A stretch of DNA of 64,000 bases. It comes from Nocardia sienata NBRC 100364. Its GTDB lineage: Bacteria > Actinomycetota > Actinomycetes > Mycobacteriales > Mycobacteriaceae. Location: assembly GCF_001613205.1 (NCBI RefSeq), contig NZ_BDBX01000002.1:62001-126000 (forward strand), given 5' to 3'. A program made the position numbers and the translations under genes. The notes beneath the pieces were generated by a model, which did not search any database, was not told where the DNA came from, and was given only the letters and a program-made list of their open reading frames with translations. Of this stretch, positions 17,012-26,171 are shown in pieces (position 1 is the first letter of the stretch; every line of letters begins with the position of its first letter).

Positions 17012-18184
17012 GTGAACGGGATCGAAGTACACGGCACCGTCGCCGCCGGATACGAGCAGGTGCGTGCCGAGTTCGCCGCCGTCGTCACCGCGGAGGACGG
17101 CGAATCGAATGCGCAGCTGGCCGCATTCGTCCGGGGTCGGAAGGTGGTGGATCTGTGGGCCGGCGCGGAGGTTTCCGGCACCTCGCTGACGGGTCTGCAT
17201 TCCACCAGCAAGGGCGCCGCCGGCCTGGTGGTGGCGCTGCTGATCCAAGACGGTGCCCTCGATGTCGATCGGCCGGTCGCCCATTACTGGCCACGGTTCG
17301 CCGCGGCGGGCAAGGAGCGCATCACCGTGCGGGACGTGCTCGTCCACCGGTCCGGGATAGTCGGGGTCGACGGCGGATTCACCGTTGCCGAACTCGCCGA
17401 CGAACAGGTCATCGCCGAACGCCTGGTCGGACAGCGGCCCTTCTTCAAACCGGGTTCGGTCCACGGATACGGCGGGTTCGTCACCTACGCCATCATCGGC
17501 GAAGTGGTACGAGCGATCACCGGCAGCACCATCCAGGAGCTTTTCGAGCAGCGGATCCGCGCACCCTACGGCCTCGACGTGTACCTGGGTCTGCCCGAAG
17601 AACTCGATCACAGGTACCTGCCCATCCTGCCGTGGCGAGCGAGCGCGGAGATGGAGGCGGCCTTCGCCGCGAACTCACCCGCCCCGCACAGCGTTGCGGG
17701 TATCTCCTACAACCTCAACGCCCGCGGTTTCACCGCCCCCGACGTCATGGCGCTGCCCAACGACACCATGCTGCGCCGCCGCGGCCAGGGCTCGGCCGGC
17801 GGCGTCGGCAGCGCGAACGGTGTGGCAGCGATGTACGCGGCGGCCACCACCGGTATCGACGGCCGGGAACCGCTGTTGTCGCTGGACACAATCGCCACCG
17901 TCTCGGCCATCCACTCCTGCGGTGCGGACCTTGTCCGCGGCGCGCAGGCGCCGTACACGCTGGGTTTCGAAGCCAAGAGCCTGCTGTATCCGTTCCTGGG
18001 CGCTCACGCCTTCGGGCACACCGGCTCCGCGGGCTCGGACGGCTTCGCCGACCCGCACAGCGGTCTGGCCTACGGCTACACCCGCCGCCGCGCCGCCTTC
18101 GCTTTCAACGCACCTGAAAACGCCCGGCTCGCCGCCGCGCTACACCGCGCCGCGACCACCACCGGTCTCGCGACCGCCGCCTGA
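17012..18184 (+). CDS. Serine hydrolase of the beta-lactamase / EstB esterase family
   Basis: 390 residues from GTG 17012 with GAGAGGA 7 bases before it. The catalytic SxxK is Ser64-Thr-Ser-Lys67 (HSTSKGAAG). The second motif region reads HGYGGFVTYAIIGEVV, and a late HTGSAGSDGF block corresponds to the third motif. Members hydrolyse esters or amides and often lack true beta-lactamase activity. No signal peptide is visible, so a cytosolic esterase-like role is likelier than antibiotic resistance. It is first in the putative ECF41-controlled operon. Confidence 0.85.
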   Translation: MNGIEVHGTVAAGYEQVRAEFAAVVTAEDGESNAQLAAFVRGRKVVDLWAGAEVSGTSLTGLHSTSKGAAGLVVALLIQDGALDVDRPVAHYWPRFAAAGKERITVRDVLVHRSGIVGVDGGFTVAELADEQVIAERLVGQRPFFKPGSVHGYGGFVTYAIIGEVVRAITGSTIQELFEQRIRAPYGLDVYLGLPEELDHRYLPILPWRASAEMEAAFAANSPAPHSVAGISYNLNARGFTAPDVMALPNDTMLRRRGQGSAGGVGSANGVAAMYAAATTGIDGREPLLSLDTIATVSAIHSCGADLVRGAQAPYTLGFEAKSLLYPFLGAHAFGHTGSAGSDGFADPHSGLAYGYTRRRAAFAFNAPENARLAAALHRAATTTGLATAA

Positions 18185-18225
18185 CCTTCGGCGACCACCC
18201 TCTCACTGATAGGAGCAACACGACC

Positions 18226-18669
18226 ATGTCCACTCGCACCACTTCGATGATCTCCCGGGGCCTGAAACTCGCACGCTGGGTACCCGTGACCGCCGTCGTG
18301 GCCGAAACCGCGGTGGGCGCGTATTGGGATCTGGCCCGGATCTCCTATGTCCGCGACTCTTTCGACCACCTCGGCTACCCCATGTACTTCGCCACCATTC
18401 TGGGCGTGGCCAAAACCGCCGCGCTCGCCGCGATACTGACCCCCGGCCACCCGCAAACCAAGGAATGGGCCTACGCCGGACTGGTTTTCGTTTACGGCGG
18501 TGCCGCCACCTCGCATGTGGCTGCCGGGGACGGCCCCGACAAATGGGCGATGCCGTTGTTCTTCGCCGCCGCCACCTTCGCCGCCCGCGCCTGGCTGCCC
18601 CAGGGCACCTCCACCACTGCCACCCTGCGCGCACTCGGCACCGCCGGACGCCGCCCCCAGCCCGCCTGA
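18226..18669 (+). CDS. DoxX-like family membrane protein
   Basis: 147 residues with four hydrophobic segments (WVPVTAVVAETAVGAYW; YFATILGVAKTAALAAIL; WAYAGLVFVYGGAATSHVAA; AMPLFFAAATFAARAWL). The 'LGYPMYFATILGVAKTAALA' stretch is typical of DoxX-like proteins, often linked to redox stress. It is second in the ECF41-linked operon, 41 bases after the hydrolase. Molecular role is unknown. Confidence 0.82.
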   Translation: MSTRTTSMISRGLKLARWVPVTAVVAETAVGAYWDLARISYVRDSFDHLGYPMYFATILGVAKTAALAAILTPGHPQTKEWAYAGLVFVYGGAATSHVAAGDGPDKWAMPLFFAAATFAARAWLPQGTSTTATLRALGTAGRRPQPA

Positions 18670-18706
18670 CCCACCACGGATTCACCACAACAGAGAAGGA
18701 ACAACG

Positions 18707-19219
18707 ATGAACACGAACACCACCACCCAGCAGCGCAGCGGCTCCCGGCTGCCCAACCCCCAGCAGCTCGTCCCCGAACTCGGCGAGATCGGCGCGGCAC
18801 TGTTCAAGGCCACCGGCAACGGGGCGATCCCGCGGACCACGATAGGTCTCGTGCAGCTTCGCGCCGGCCAGATCGTCGGCAGCACCTACCTGACAATCCT
18901 GCACACGGGCAACCTGCGCACTGCCGGTGAATCCGAAGACCGCATCGCCGCGGTCGCGACCTGGCGCGACGCGCCCTACTTCACCGAGCCCGAACGCGCC
19001 GCGCTGGCCCTGGTCGAAGCCGTCCTGCAGCCGGCACCCCACGGTGAGCGGGTACCCGAGGAGCTCTACGCCCACGCGGCCGAACACTACGACGACAAGG
19101 CCCTGGCCACTCTCGCCATGGCCATCGGCCAGGTGAACTTCTTCGTTCCGCTCGCCCTGATCGGGCAACCGCTGCCCGGTCGCCCACCGGCCGAACAGTG
19201 GACCCCGGTCCCGGCCTGA
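18707..19219 (+). CDS. Carboxymuconolactone decarboxylase / AhpD-like protein lacking the catalytic cysteines
   Basis: 170 residues from ATG 18707 (AGAAGGA upstream). The AhpD-type core is recognisable (RAGQIVGSTYLTILHTGNLR, then VATWRDAPYFTEPERAALAL). The place where the family has CxxC before the LH is Ser-Thr-Tyr-Leu, so both redox cysteines are absent and peroxidase activity is not expected. It is third gene of the operon facing the ECF41 sigma factor. Such proteins are the standard neighbour of ECF41, which supports the regulatory link. Confidence 0.82.
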   Translation: MNTNTTTQQRSGSRLPNPQQLVPELGEIGAALFKATGNGAIPRTTIGLVQLRAGQIVGSTYLTILHTGNLRTAGESEDRIAAVATWRDAPYFTEPERAALALVEAVLQPAPHGERVPEELYAHAAEHYDDKALATLAMAIGQVNFFVPLALIGQPLPGRPPAEQWTPVPA

Positions 19220-19389
19220 CATTCGGCACCGCCGGCGGTGGGGCCGCGGCGATTGCGCTCCGGTCCCGCGGCTTGCCGGCCGCCGGGCACTCGGGTGAAC
19301 TTCTCTTCCCGATTGCGCGAACCGTCCGCAGGAGCCGAGGGCTCGACAGTCATAAGGGGTGCGCCGACGCTCATTCACCCCGGCCGAAT

Positions 19390-19995
19390 TCACCCGGCAG
19401 CGTCGGGCCGCATGGCTTTGAGGAAGACCTCGACGAGGGCGTCGGCGTATTCGGGGGTGAGCGGGCCGGACCGGAGCAGCCAGCGTTGGTAGAGGGGCGC
19501 GTAGAGCAGTTCGAGCGCCAGGTCGAGATCGGCGTGGGCGTCGAGCTGCCCGGCTCGCTGTGCGCTGCGTAGCCGGTCCTTCTTGGCCTCGTCCAACGGC
19601 CCGGCCAGCTTGGCGTGGTACTGGGCGGCCAGAGCGGGGTCGTTGATGATCTCGGTGTTGAGCGCGCGGATCGGGCTCTCGAACGCGGGGTCGGCGAATT
19701 CGGCCACCGTCGCGCGCATCACGGTCTCGAGGTCGGCTTTCAGGTCGCCGGTATCGGGTAGCGCCGTGCTCTGGTCCGGCCCCTCTTCGCTGAGCGCCAG
19801 GAAGGCGTCCAGCACCACCGCGCCTTTGGAGGGCCACCAGCGGTAGATGGTTTGTTTGCCCACGCCGGCCCTGGCCGCGATGGCCTCGACGGACAGCTTC
19901 GCGTACCCCAGCTCGGAGACCAGCTCGCGGGCTGCGGTGAGGATGGCTTGCCGGGAGCGCTCACTGCGGCGTGCGGGATCGGGTTGCTTGGCCAT
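19390..19995 (-). CDS. TetR/AcrR-family regulator
   Basis: 201 residues. The N-terminal TetR helix-turn-helix covers about 12-58 (RQAILTAARELVSELGYAKL, AIAARAGVGKQTIYRWWPSK). The C-terminal ligand domain is TetR_C_11-like. It stands alone on the minus strand, convergent with the decarboxylase-like gene. The palindrome at 20019-20036, 24 bases upstream of its start, is probably its own operator. Ligand and other targets are unknown. Confidence 0.88.
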   Translation of the reverse strand: MAKQPDPARRSERSRQAILTAARELVSELGYAKLSVEAIAARAGVGKQTIYRWWPSKGAVVLDAFLALSEEGPDQSTALPDTGDLKADLETVMRATVAEFADPAFESPIRALNTEIINDPALAAQYHAKLAGPLDEAKKDRLRSAQRAGQLDAHADLDLALELLYAPLYQRWLLRSGPLTPEYADALVEVFLKAMRPDAAG

Positions 19996-20018
19996 GCTCG
20001 AATCGTAGCAGCTCTACG

Positions 20019-20036
20019 AGACGATACGAATCGTCT
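20019..20036. promoter_or_regulatory. Palindromic operator upstream of the TetR gene
   Basis: AGACGATACGAATCGTCT is a 7-bp perfect inverted repeat with a 4-base centre, the usual size for TetR sites. A second CGAATCGT copy lies at 19999-20006 next to the start codon. Confidence 0.55.
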
Positions 20037-20371
20037 TGACGGTGGGCATTGCGAGATGTACCGCCGTGTCGGCGCGGTGGAACCGACTTCGCTCAGGACG
20101 GCCCTCCACCCGGAGACTCCTCTCGCGCAGGCTCCCCATATCCGTCATCCGACGAGACCGACCGTTGCCGCGCCGCAGGGATCATCGAGATGACGCTCTC
20201 GGCGAATCTGTGAATGTTTGTGGCGCAGCCTGTGCGGCGAGCGCGAGTATGCAGGTCAATGGCGGGTACGGCTACGTTTCCCGTAACCGATTGTTCACCG
20301 CGGGTCCGGTCGGGATATTCTTGCCGAGCCTGACCGGCCGTGCCGGTGTGGAGCATCATCAGGGGGACAAC

Positions 20372-21586
20372 ATGCGCGCCGATCGCCCTTTTCTGCGGCT
20401 TACCGCAGGCCGCTGCACCATATTTCGCACATCCGAGGGTTATAGCCGGACGCGGGCCGCGGCCGCTGCGGCCACCGCCGCGGCGCTTCTGGTGAGCGGA
20501 TGCCAGAGCGCTACCGATACGGCAGCGGTGGAGGTCGTACCGTGCGCAGCGGCGCCGGCGGAGACCGGCGAGGACGAATTCGGTGATGGTGCACTCGCCG
20601 AAGGGGCGCGCATGGCCGAGGCCATGGCGTTGCCCACCGCGATCGACCCGGACTACGTCCATCACAGCAGCTCCGGTGTGCTGACCGGTTCGCGGCTGAT
20701 GGTTACCGCCGGGCACAACAACGAGGTCGCCGACGCGGCCGAGGACCATGGTCTGCTCGCCGGGTTCGTCAGCACACGGTTTGCCGGGGATGCCCGGTCA
20801 CAGGACAGTCGCTGGCTCACCCACGCGATCATGCGGTTCCGCGACAGTGCGAGTGCGTGTGCCGCGGCGACCGATCTGGCCGCGGCCGCCGAGCGGTCAC
20901 GGGGAATGTGGGACACCGCGGACCGCGAACCCGCACCCCTCCCGGGCGAGGCAGACACTCACTTCGGCCTGCGCGACCAGAGCGGGCGGCTCGACGGCCT
21001 GGCGATCACCTCCTATCGCGATTATGTCGTCTACACCGAGGTTCGAGACCGCGACCGCGCAGCGATAGAGCGGGTGATCACCCGGGCGCTGGAACTGCAG
21101 CGTCCGTTGCTGGACTCGTTCGCTGCGACTCCGGTACCGGAGCTGGCACGGCTTCCCTACGATCCCGATGGAGTATTCGCGTTGTCGGTAGGGGCGAACG
21201 CCACCGGGCCGGGCGCGTATGGGCAGCGTGGGGCTGTGCTGTTCGCCGAGGACCAGGTGGCGGCTGCCCGGCTCTACCCTGAGTTGGGTGTGTCGGCGAT
21301 GGCGAACAAGGGAACAACCGTGTATCGCGCCGCCGATTCCGCGGGTGCTGCGCGGCTCCGCGGGTTCTTGGCGGAGACGATCGCCGCCGCACACGGCAAG
21401 ACCGTGGCGCCGGCGCCTGCCGAGCAGCCCGAGACCTCCTGCCTTTCAGACGGTAGAGATCATCCGAATGCCTGGACCTGCGTTGTTTCGGCTGGTCCCT
21501 ATGTGGCCGAGGCATGGGGGCGCAGCCAGGATGAAACCCATCAGCTCGTGCGGGAACAGCGCGCGGTCCTCGCTGCGGCCGAATAA
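20372..21586 (+). CDS. DUF7373-type lipoprotein
   Basis: 404 residues from ATG 20372 (AGGGGGA upstream). A long N-terminal region is followed by an Ala-rich hydrophobic stretch and the lipobox LVSGC, so the mature protein should be lipid-anchored on the outside of the cell membrane. The body has two halves, each starting with a mixed alpha/beta segment (AEAMALPTAIDPDYVHHSSS; then LPYDPDGVFALSVGAN). This matches the two-domain DUF7373 lipoproteins that are expanded in Nocardia (from memory). Function is unknown. It has no operon partner. Confidence 0.78.
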   Translation: MRADRPFLRLTAGRCTIFRTSEGYSRTRAAAAAATAAALLVSGCQSATDTAAVEVVPCAAAPAETGEDEFGDGALAEGARMAEAMALPTAIDPDYVHHSSSGVLTGSRLMVTAGHNNEVADAAEDHGLLAGFVSTRFAGDARSQDSRWLTHAIMRFRDSASACAAATDLAAAAERSRGMWDTADREPAPLPGEADTHFGLRDQSGRLDGLAITSYRDYVVYTEVRDRDRAAIERVITRALELQRPLLDSFAATPVPELARLPYDPDGVFALSVGANATGPGAYGQRGAVLFAEDQVAAARLYPELGVSAMANKGTTVYRAADSAGAARLRGFLAETIAAAHGKTVAPAPAEQPETSCLSDGRDHPNAWTCVVSAGPYVAEAWGRSQDETHQLVREQRAVLAAAE

Positions 21587-21678
21587 CCGATTCTGTCGCC
21601 TGCTCTCTCGAGAACTGGTGGCCTCGAGCCTCTCTCGACCGCTGACCGCGCCGACGCGGTGTCGCGCGCACCTAGGCG

Positions 21679-21690
21679 AGTAAGTCCGAA
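21679..21690 (+). repeat. Left inverted repeat of the IS982-derived segment
   Basis: AGTAAGTCCGAA matches exactly the reverse complement at 23175-23186. Both are followed outward, after 3 bases, by the palindrome-like CCTAG/CTAGG. Confidence 0.7.
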
Positions 21691-21737
21691 GCCCCGGCGT
21701 TGCCTGGACATGGGAGGAGAGCGCCGAAGATCATTGT

Positions 21738-22626
21738 GTGACGAACGACCTCGACGCTCTCCTTCCGCACTGTACGTGAAAATCGACGACGAATTGGCAG
21801 GTCCACGCTGGACGGGGCGGCCACCGGTACTGATCGATTCGGAACTGGTGTGCCTGGCGGTGGCCCAATCGCTGCTCGGATTCACCTCCGAAGCACACTG
21901 GCTGCGGTACGCCCGCAAACATTTGACCGGGATATTCCGGTATTTGCCGCAGCAGTCCGGCTACAACAAGCGGCTCCGGAACGCGCTGGGTCTGGTCAAG
22001 CGGGTGATCCGGGTGCTGGCGCGGTCGAGTGATTTCTGGCTCGATGACTGCTGGATCGTGGACTCCACCCGGTGCCGCGCGGGGCGTCCCGGCCCACGGT
22101 GAAGCGTTCGGAGGTGGCCGGGTGGGCCGGATACGGCTACTGCGCCTCGCACTCGCGGTTCTACTGGGGGCTGAAACTGTATCTGGTGTGCACCCCGACC
22201 GGGATGCCGATCCTGTGGGCTCTGGCCGACCCTAAAGGCTCTGAGCGCCAAGTACTTTCGGCGATTCTGGATGTCGACGCCGCGGTGGCGGGTGAGCATG
22301 AGGGCATTCTGCTGATCTGTGACAAGGGTTTCGCGGGCCGGGAGTTCGAGACCCTGATGGGTGAGTACGGGATCACCATGCTGCAGCCCTCGCGCAAGGA
22401 CGAGAAGGCCCGCTACGGTGAACTGCTGTTGAAGAAGGTGCGTCAGCTGATCGAGTCGGTCAACGACACCCTCAAAGTCCAACTCGACCTGGAGACCACG
22501 GCGGACGCTCGTTCAGGGTGTCGCGATCCGCGTCGCCCAGCGCGTGTTGGCGATGGCGCCGCGATCTGGCACAACCACACCACCGGCGCACTCGTCACTC
22601 GGTCACTGATCGCCTACGACCACTGA
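21738..22626 (+). pseudogene. IS982-family transposase, broken by several frameshifts
   Basis: The sequence reads as an IS982 transposase across three frames: NDLDALLP at the start, YVKIDDELAGPRWTGRPPVL, RYLPQQSGYNKRLRNALGLV, FWLDDCWIVDST, then VKRSEVAGWAGYGYCASHSR and LLICDKGFAGREFETLMGEY. It ends with KKVRQLIESVNDTLK and IWHNHTTGALVTRSLIAYDH. At least five single-base losses are needed to join it (near 21770, 22075, 22495, 22520 and 22550). The catalytic DDE parts remain readable but no intact protein is possible. It is an inactive remnant. Confidence 0.9.
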
Positions 22627-22664
22627 CCGACACTCGGATCAGGTGAGCATGCTAGAACACGTGC

Positions 22665-23078
22665 ATGGTGTACAGGTTCACGGCGCTGGTTGTGTGCGGG
22701 CTCGATGATCCAGATGTAGACGATTGCATGATGGCGGGCGTGGCGGAGTCGAATGACGAAGAGGGATTCTCCTTGTTGTTCATGTGTGACTTCGACGAGC
22801 CCGACGAACAGGACGTGTCGCTGGGCATGGACACGCATTGCCTTGCTACGCCTGATCAGGGCACTGCCTACGGCTGTGTACGCGACGTGGAGCTGACCGA
22901 TGATGTGCTTCGGGTGACCTTGGATCCCGAGTCGCTGGACGATCTCGGCCTGGCCGATCCCGTTGTCGAGGCGTTGCTGTGTGCGCCGGCAGCGGACGTG
23001 GCACGCTTGCGGGAAGTGCTGCCGCGCATCCTGGTCTACGGACGCCCGGATGCCCGGCCGCGACTGATCACGTCGTAG
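22665..23078 (+). CDS. Orphan immunity-protein-like gene (Imm10 family resemblance)
   Basis: 137 residues, acidic. The pattern fits the Imm10 family of polymorphic-toxin immunity proteins: N-terminal strand RFTALVVCGLDDPD, GVAESNDEEGFSLLFMC, an acidic loop with the sequence GMDTHCLATPDQGTAYGCVR, and a C-terminal LDDLGLADPVVEALLCAP. It lies between the decayed transposase and a second fragment of the same transposase, inside the 21679-23186 inverted repeats. No cognate toxin is adjacent. The RHS gene 9 kb away is a possible but unproven partner. Confidence 0.6.
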   Translation: MVYRFTALVVCGLDDPDVDDCMMAGVAESNDEEGFSLLFMCDFDEPDEQDVSLGMDTHCLATPDQGTAYGCVRDVELTDDVLRVTLDPESLDDLGLADPVVEALLCAPAADVARLREVLPRILVYGRPDARPRLITS

Positions 23079-23102
23079 CAATTCAGCAGCGGAGATAGCG
23101 CC

Positions 23103-23186
23103 TCAATCTGCCACAATCGCACCACCGGCCAAACGCTCACCCGGTCACTCATCTCCTACAAACACTGACCGGATTTCGGACTTACT
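23103..23186 (+). mobile_element. Second IS982 fragment: last codons of the transposase plus right inverted repeat
   Basis: 23103-23168 reads SICHNRTTGQTLTRSLISYK plus H and stop, a diverged copy of the transposase C-terminus at 22562-22626. It is followed by TTCGGACTTACT (23175-23186), the mirror of the left repeat. The first copy has no such repeat after it. Confidence 0.75.
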
Positions 23187-23188
23187 AA

Positions 23189-23518
23189 TCTAGGACGGGC
23201 ACCTTCGACGCCGCTGCGGATTACACATTCTTCGGACTGCTCGCACTGCGGCAATTAGGTCCGGGTTATCGAGTATGGAACACGCAATCGACCACCGATT
23301 TCATGCGACCGGGTCGCGGCGTCATCCGGACCACGATGCAGGTGACGCCGGAGGAGGTCGAGGTGATTCGGCGCACCACGGATTCCGGCGCCAAGTCGCA
23401 ATCGCATCATATTGCCGAGATCATCGCGGACGACGGTACCGCGGTGGCTCGTGTCGAACAGATCATCTATGCCCGCAGGCGGGATCGGATGAGCGCGCCG
23501 AATCCCCACGACTCATAG
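23189..23518 (+). pseudogene. 5'-truncated DUF4442 (thioesterase-like) gene
   Basis: An open frame begins right after the inverted repeat and encodes FFGLLALRQLGPGYRVWNTQ, RPGRGVIRTTMQVTPEEVEV and a C-terminal ARVEQIIYARRR. These correspond to the C-terminal half of DUF4442 hotdog-fold proteins. The N-terminal half is missing and is not found on the other side of the IS segment, so insertion was accompanied by loss of sequence. The first in-frame ATG (23303) would give only 71 residues. Confidence 0.65.
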
Positions 23519-23571
23519 GTTCCGGATCGCCGGACTTCCGGTGCTCCGGCGTCGAGCAGGTCGCCGAACCC

Positions 23572-24585
23572 TCATGTCCGGTGTGTACGCAAGAAGTACC
23601 GGCGTTCGGCGTAGGCCATATCGTCGCGCCACAGTCGTCTCGCCGCGCGGTCCAGTACCGGGCGTACCAGCGGCAATACTCGGTGCACATGCCGGAACCC
23701 CGGCCGCTCCGAACTGGCGATGGTCGCCTCCACCACCGCTGTGCGCGCCCGGCCGGCCGAATCGGGACCGATCGGGGTGGCATGGGTTTCCACTACGCTG
23801 CCCGCCCCTTCACCATCGACGATACGCATCGTGATGGTACGTGGGTCCGGGCAACTGAACTCGGCCCGCACCGGCACGCCGAGCCGCCGGGTCACCCGGA
23901 AGGTCACGTCGACCAGATACCTGTGATTCTGCTCGGTGATTCCTTCGCGCGGGGGTGTCCGCGCCACCTCCAGACGGGCGAACGAATAGGGGTGGAACCA
24001 GGAGCCGTGCCACGGGTCGAGCCGATTGGCGATGATATCGCGCGGTTCGCACACCCCGACCAGCCGAGTCACCGCATGCACCGCGGGGTCGGCGGGGCGC
24101 GGGCCGATGATCGGCGCGTCGGTGGCCGGCTCCGCCCCCAGCGAGTCCAGCCGTACCCAGGCCAGCACACCGTCGTCGAAACTCGGGTAGGGACACCATC
24201 GTGAGCCGTTGCCGGCGGCGCCGACCCGCAGCCCGTGCCAGCGGCAGATCAGCGCGTCGTTCTCGACGTGCGCGGCGGCCAGGGGTGCACCGAGATGAGG
24301 GCAGGCGCCCGGGCCCGCGTGCAGGGTGCCTGCGTCGTCGCGCCAGGCGACGATCTCCCGGCCGCCGACCCTGACGCCGTAGGGATGACCGCGGCGGATC
24401 GCTGTGCTCGCGGCGATGGTGTACCAGTTACCCGAGGGGCGCCGTTGTGACCAGTGCAGTGCGGCCTCGATCAAGCCGGGGTCCGCGCTCTGATGAGTGG
24501 GTTGCTGCCGCGACCATTTCTCCGGAGAAAATCGTTGTAGAGGAGAGTTCTTCGGCCATCTGATCAGTGCGGTGCGAGTGCTCAT
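23572..24585 (-). CDS. Rieske [2Fe-2S] protein of the DUF5914 type, carotenoid cluster
   Basis: 337 residues from ATG 24585. Rieske ligands are Cys95-x-His97 (CPHLGAP) and Cys114-x-x-His117 (CRWHG). The following domain (VCEPRDIIANRLDPWHGSWF to the C-terminus) is the DUF5914 part found beside actinobacterial carotenoid genes. The start overlaps the CrtU-like gene by ATGA, so it is translated together with it. It is probably an oxygenase or electron-transfer partner modifying the carotenoid ring. The exact reaction is unknown. Confidence 0.82.
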   Translation of the reverse strand: MSTRTALIRWPKNSPLQRFSPEKWSRQQPTHQSADPGLIEAALHWSQRRPSGNWYTIAASTAIRRGHPYGVRVGGREIVAWRDDAGTLHAGPGACPHLGAPLAAAHVENDALICRWHGLRVGAAGNGSRWCPYPSFDDGVLAWVRLDSLGAEPATDAPIIGPRPADPAVHAVTRLVGVCEPRDIIANRLDPWHGSWFHPYSFARLEVARTPPREGITEQNHRYLVDVTFRVTRRLGVPVRAEFSCPDPRTITMRIVDGEGAGSVVETHATPIGPDSAGRARTAVVEATIASSERPGFRHVHRVLPLVRPVLDRAARRLWRDDMAYAERRYFLRTHRT

Positions 24586-26171
24586 CGGAGTAGCCTTTCG
24601 TGAGTCGCGACGGTGCGCAGGAACGCCGAACGACCTCGGGCGGGGACCGTGTGCAGGGTGTGTCCGGCCGCATTCCATTGGCGCAGCAGAGTATTGGCCG
24701 CGATCCAGCCGGTGGTCGCGGCGCGTTCCATCAAGGCCACCGGCAGATCGACGCGGATGCCGTCACCCGCGAGCACCAGCCGTGGATGCGGGGTGGCGAT
24801 ACCAGGGCGTGCGGCGAAGTCTCCCGGCGCGAAGCGCGGGCAGTCCTGGCGCAGCAGCATGGTCTCGCCGACGATATTCGCCGCCGCGGTCTCCGGATAC
24901 ATCGAGTGCAGCCGTGCCAGCAGTCTTTTGCGCAGCTGTGCCCCCGCCGTAGGCGGCGGTGTCGTATCGGCCACGGCGTAGGCGTGTAGTTCGACGACGC
25001 TGCCGCCGACCTCGCTCGCCCAGTTCGCAGCCTGGTGTTCATAGCGATCCAATACGCTGATGTTGTCGAGTGGAGCCAAACCGCCGGTGCCGAGGAAACA
25101 TGCGCGTTCGGCGCGCACCGGGCGGTCCAGCCAGAGCCGGTGGACGGCGAATGCCGGTGCGACCGCCAATGCGGCCACCCGTGCGCGCCACCGGGCGTCA
25201 CCGAGCGTCGGTGACGCCGCGACGATGCGGCGTAGGCCGGTGATATCGGTGGCGAGCACCACCGCATCGGCTGTCGAGGTCGTTCCGGTGCTGTCGGCCA
25301 GCCGGAATCGGTGGCCTTCGGTGTCGACGCGGTCGATGGATACACCCAGATGGAAGACGACCGTGCCGGGCCGTGCCGGCGTGCGCGGCCCGGCGAGATA
25401 CTCCGCGAGTGGCGTCCACAGGCCGATGTCGAAGTTGTCCCGCGCGACGTCGAAGACGAGACCTTCGCTGGATCCGAGGAAGTAGATGTGGAACATCGTC
25501 GCCAGCTCGGCAGCAGACATGCGCCCCGGCTCGATGAAGAAGCTACGCGAGAATACCTCGAACGCCAGATGCCTGGCGGCTTCGGGAAAGTTGACGCTGC
25601 GCAGAAACGTTTCCGCATCGAGGTGATCGAGCCGGGCATAGATCTCTGGCACCGACACTGCGGCAAGTGGCGCCGCGGCACGCGCGTCCATCCGGACCAG
25701 GTCGCGTAGCCGGAAGGTGGGGCTGCGCAGCGCGAAGGCCAGCGCGTTCCAGGGCGGGGTGCGCGGCAACCCACGGAAGGTATCGCGGCGGCCGTAGGCA
25801 TCGATCAGCGGATAGTCGTCCAGCCGGCGGAGCCGGCTCAACCGGGGGTCACTGCGCATCAGCAACTTCCGCAGGTTGTAGTACTGGGCGAAGAATGCGT
25901 GGAAGCCCCGGTTCATGCCCACGGCGGTGCCGTCGGCGAGTCGTTCGCTCCATCCGCCCACCCGCCCGCCCAGATACCGCTCCCGTTCGACGACCTCGAC
26001 GTGGCAGCCGCGTTCGGCCAGGCCCGTCGCGGCCGCCAGACCCGCGATCCCCGCGCCGACCACGACCACCCGGGGAGGCGACCCGTGACGGCTCAGGTCG
26101 CGATGGCCCGGTGCCGCCGGATAGCGCACGCGCCGCCGGTCTCGCCCATTTCCGGAGCCCGCCGCGTTCAT
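24582..26171 (-). CDS. crtU: CrtU/CrtI-like FAD-dependent carotenoid desaturase
   Basis: 529 residues from ATG 26171, overlapping the crtYd stop. The dinucleotide motif GAGIAG (39-44) lies in VVVVGAGIAGLAAATGLAER. It is followed by the phytoene-desaturase-like block LGGRVGGWSERLADG and the C-terminal FAD block LVLAGDGIRVDLPVALMERA. In this position actinobacterial clusters carry CrtU, the beta-carotene desaturase/methyltransferase that aromatises the rings (isorenieratene pathway). The assignment to CrtU rather than another CrtI paralogue rests on context. It acts at the membrane on lipophilic substrate. Confidence 0.75.
   Translation of the reverse strand: MNAAGSGNGRDRRRVRYPAAPGHRDLSRHGSPPRVVVVGAGIAGLAAATGLAERGCHVEVVERERYLGGRVGGWSERLADGTAVGMNRGFHAFFAQYYNLRKLLMRSDPRLSRLRRLDDYPLIDAYGRRDTFRGLPRTPPWNALAFALRSPTFRLRDLVRMDARAAAPLAAVSVPEIYARLDHLDAETFLRSVNFPEAARHLAFEVFSRSFFIEPGRMSAAELATMFHIYFLGSSEGLVFDVARDNFDIGLWTPLAEYLAGPRTPARPGTVVFHLGVSIDRVDTEGHRFRLADSTGTTSTADAVVLATDITGLRRIVAASPTLGDARWRARVAALAVAPAFAVHRLWLDRPVRAERACFLGTGGLAPLDNISVLDRYEHQAANWASEVGGSVVELHAYAVADTTPPPTAGAQLRKRLLARLHSMYPETAAANIVGETMLLRQDCPRFAPGDFAARPGIATPHPRLVLAGDGIRVDLPVALMERAATTGWIAANTLLRQWNAAGHTLHTVPARGRSAFLRTVATHERLLR

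Noticed and set aside
17012-18184. Class C beta-lactamase conferring resistance
   Set aside because: SxxK is present but there is no signal peptide and the other motifs fit EstB-type esterases better.
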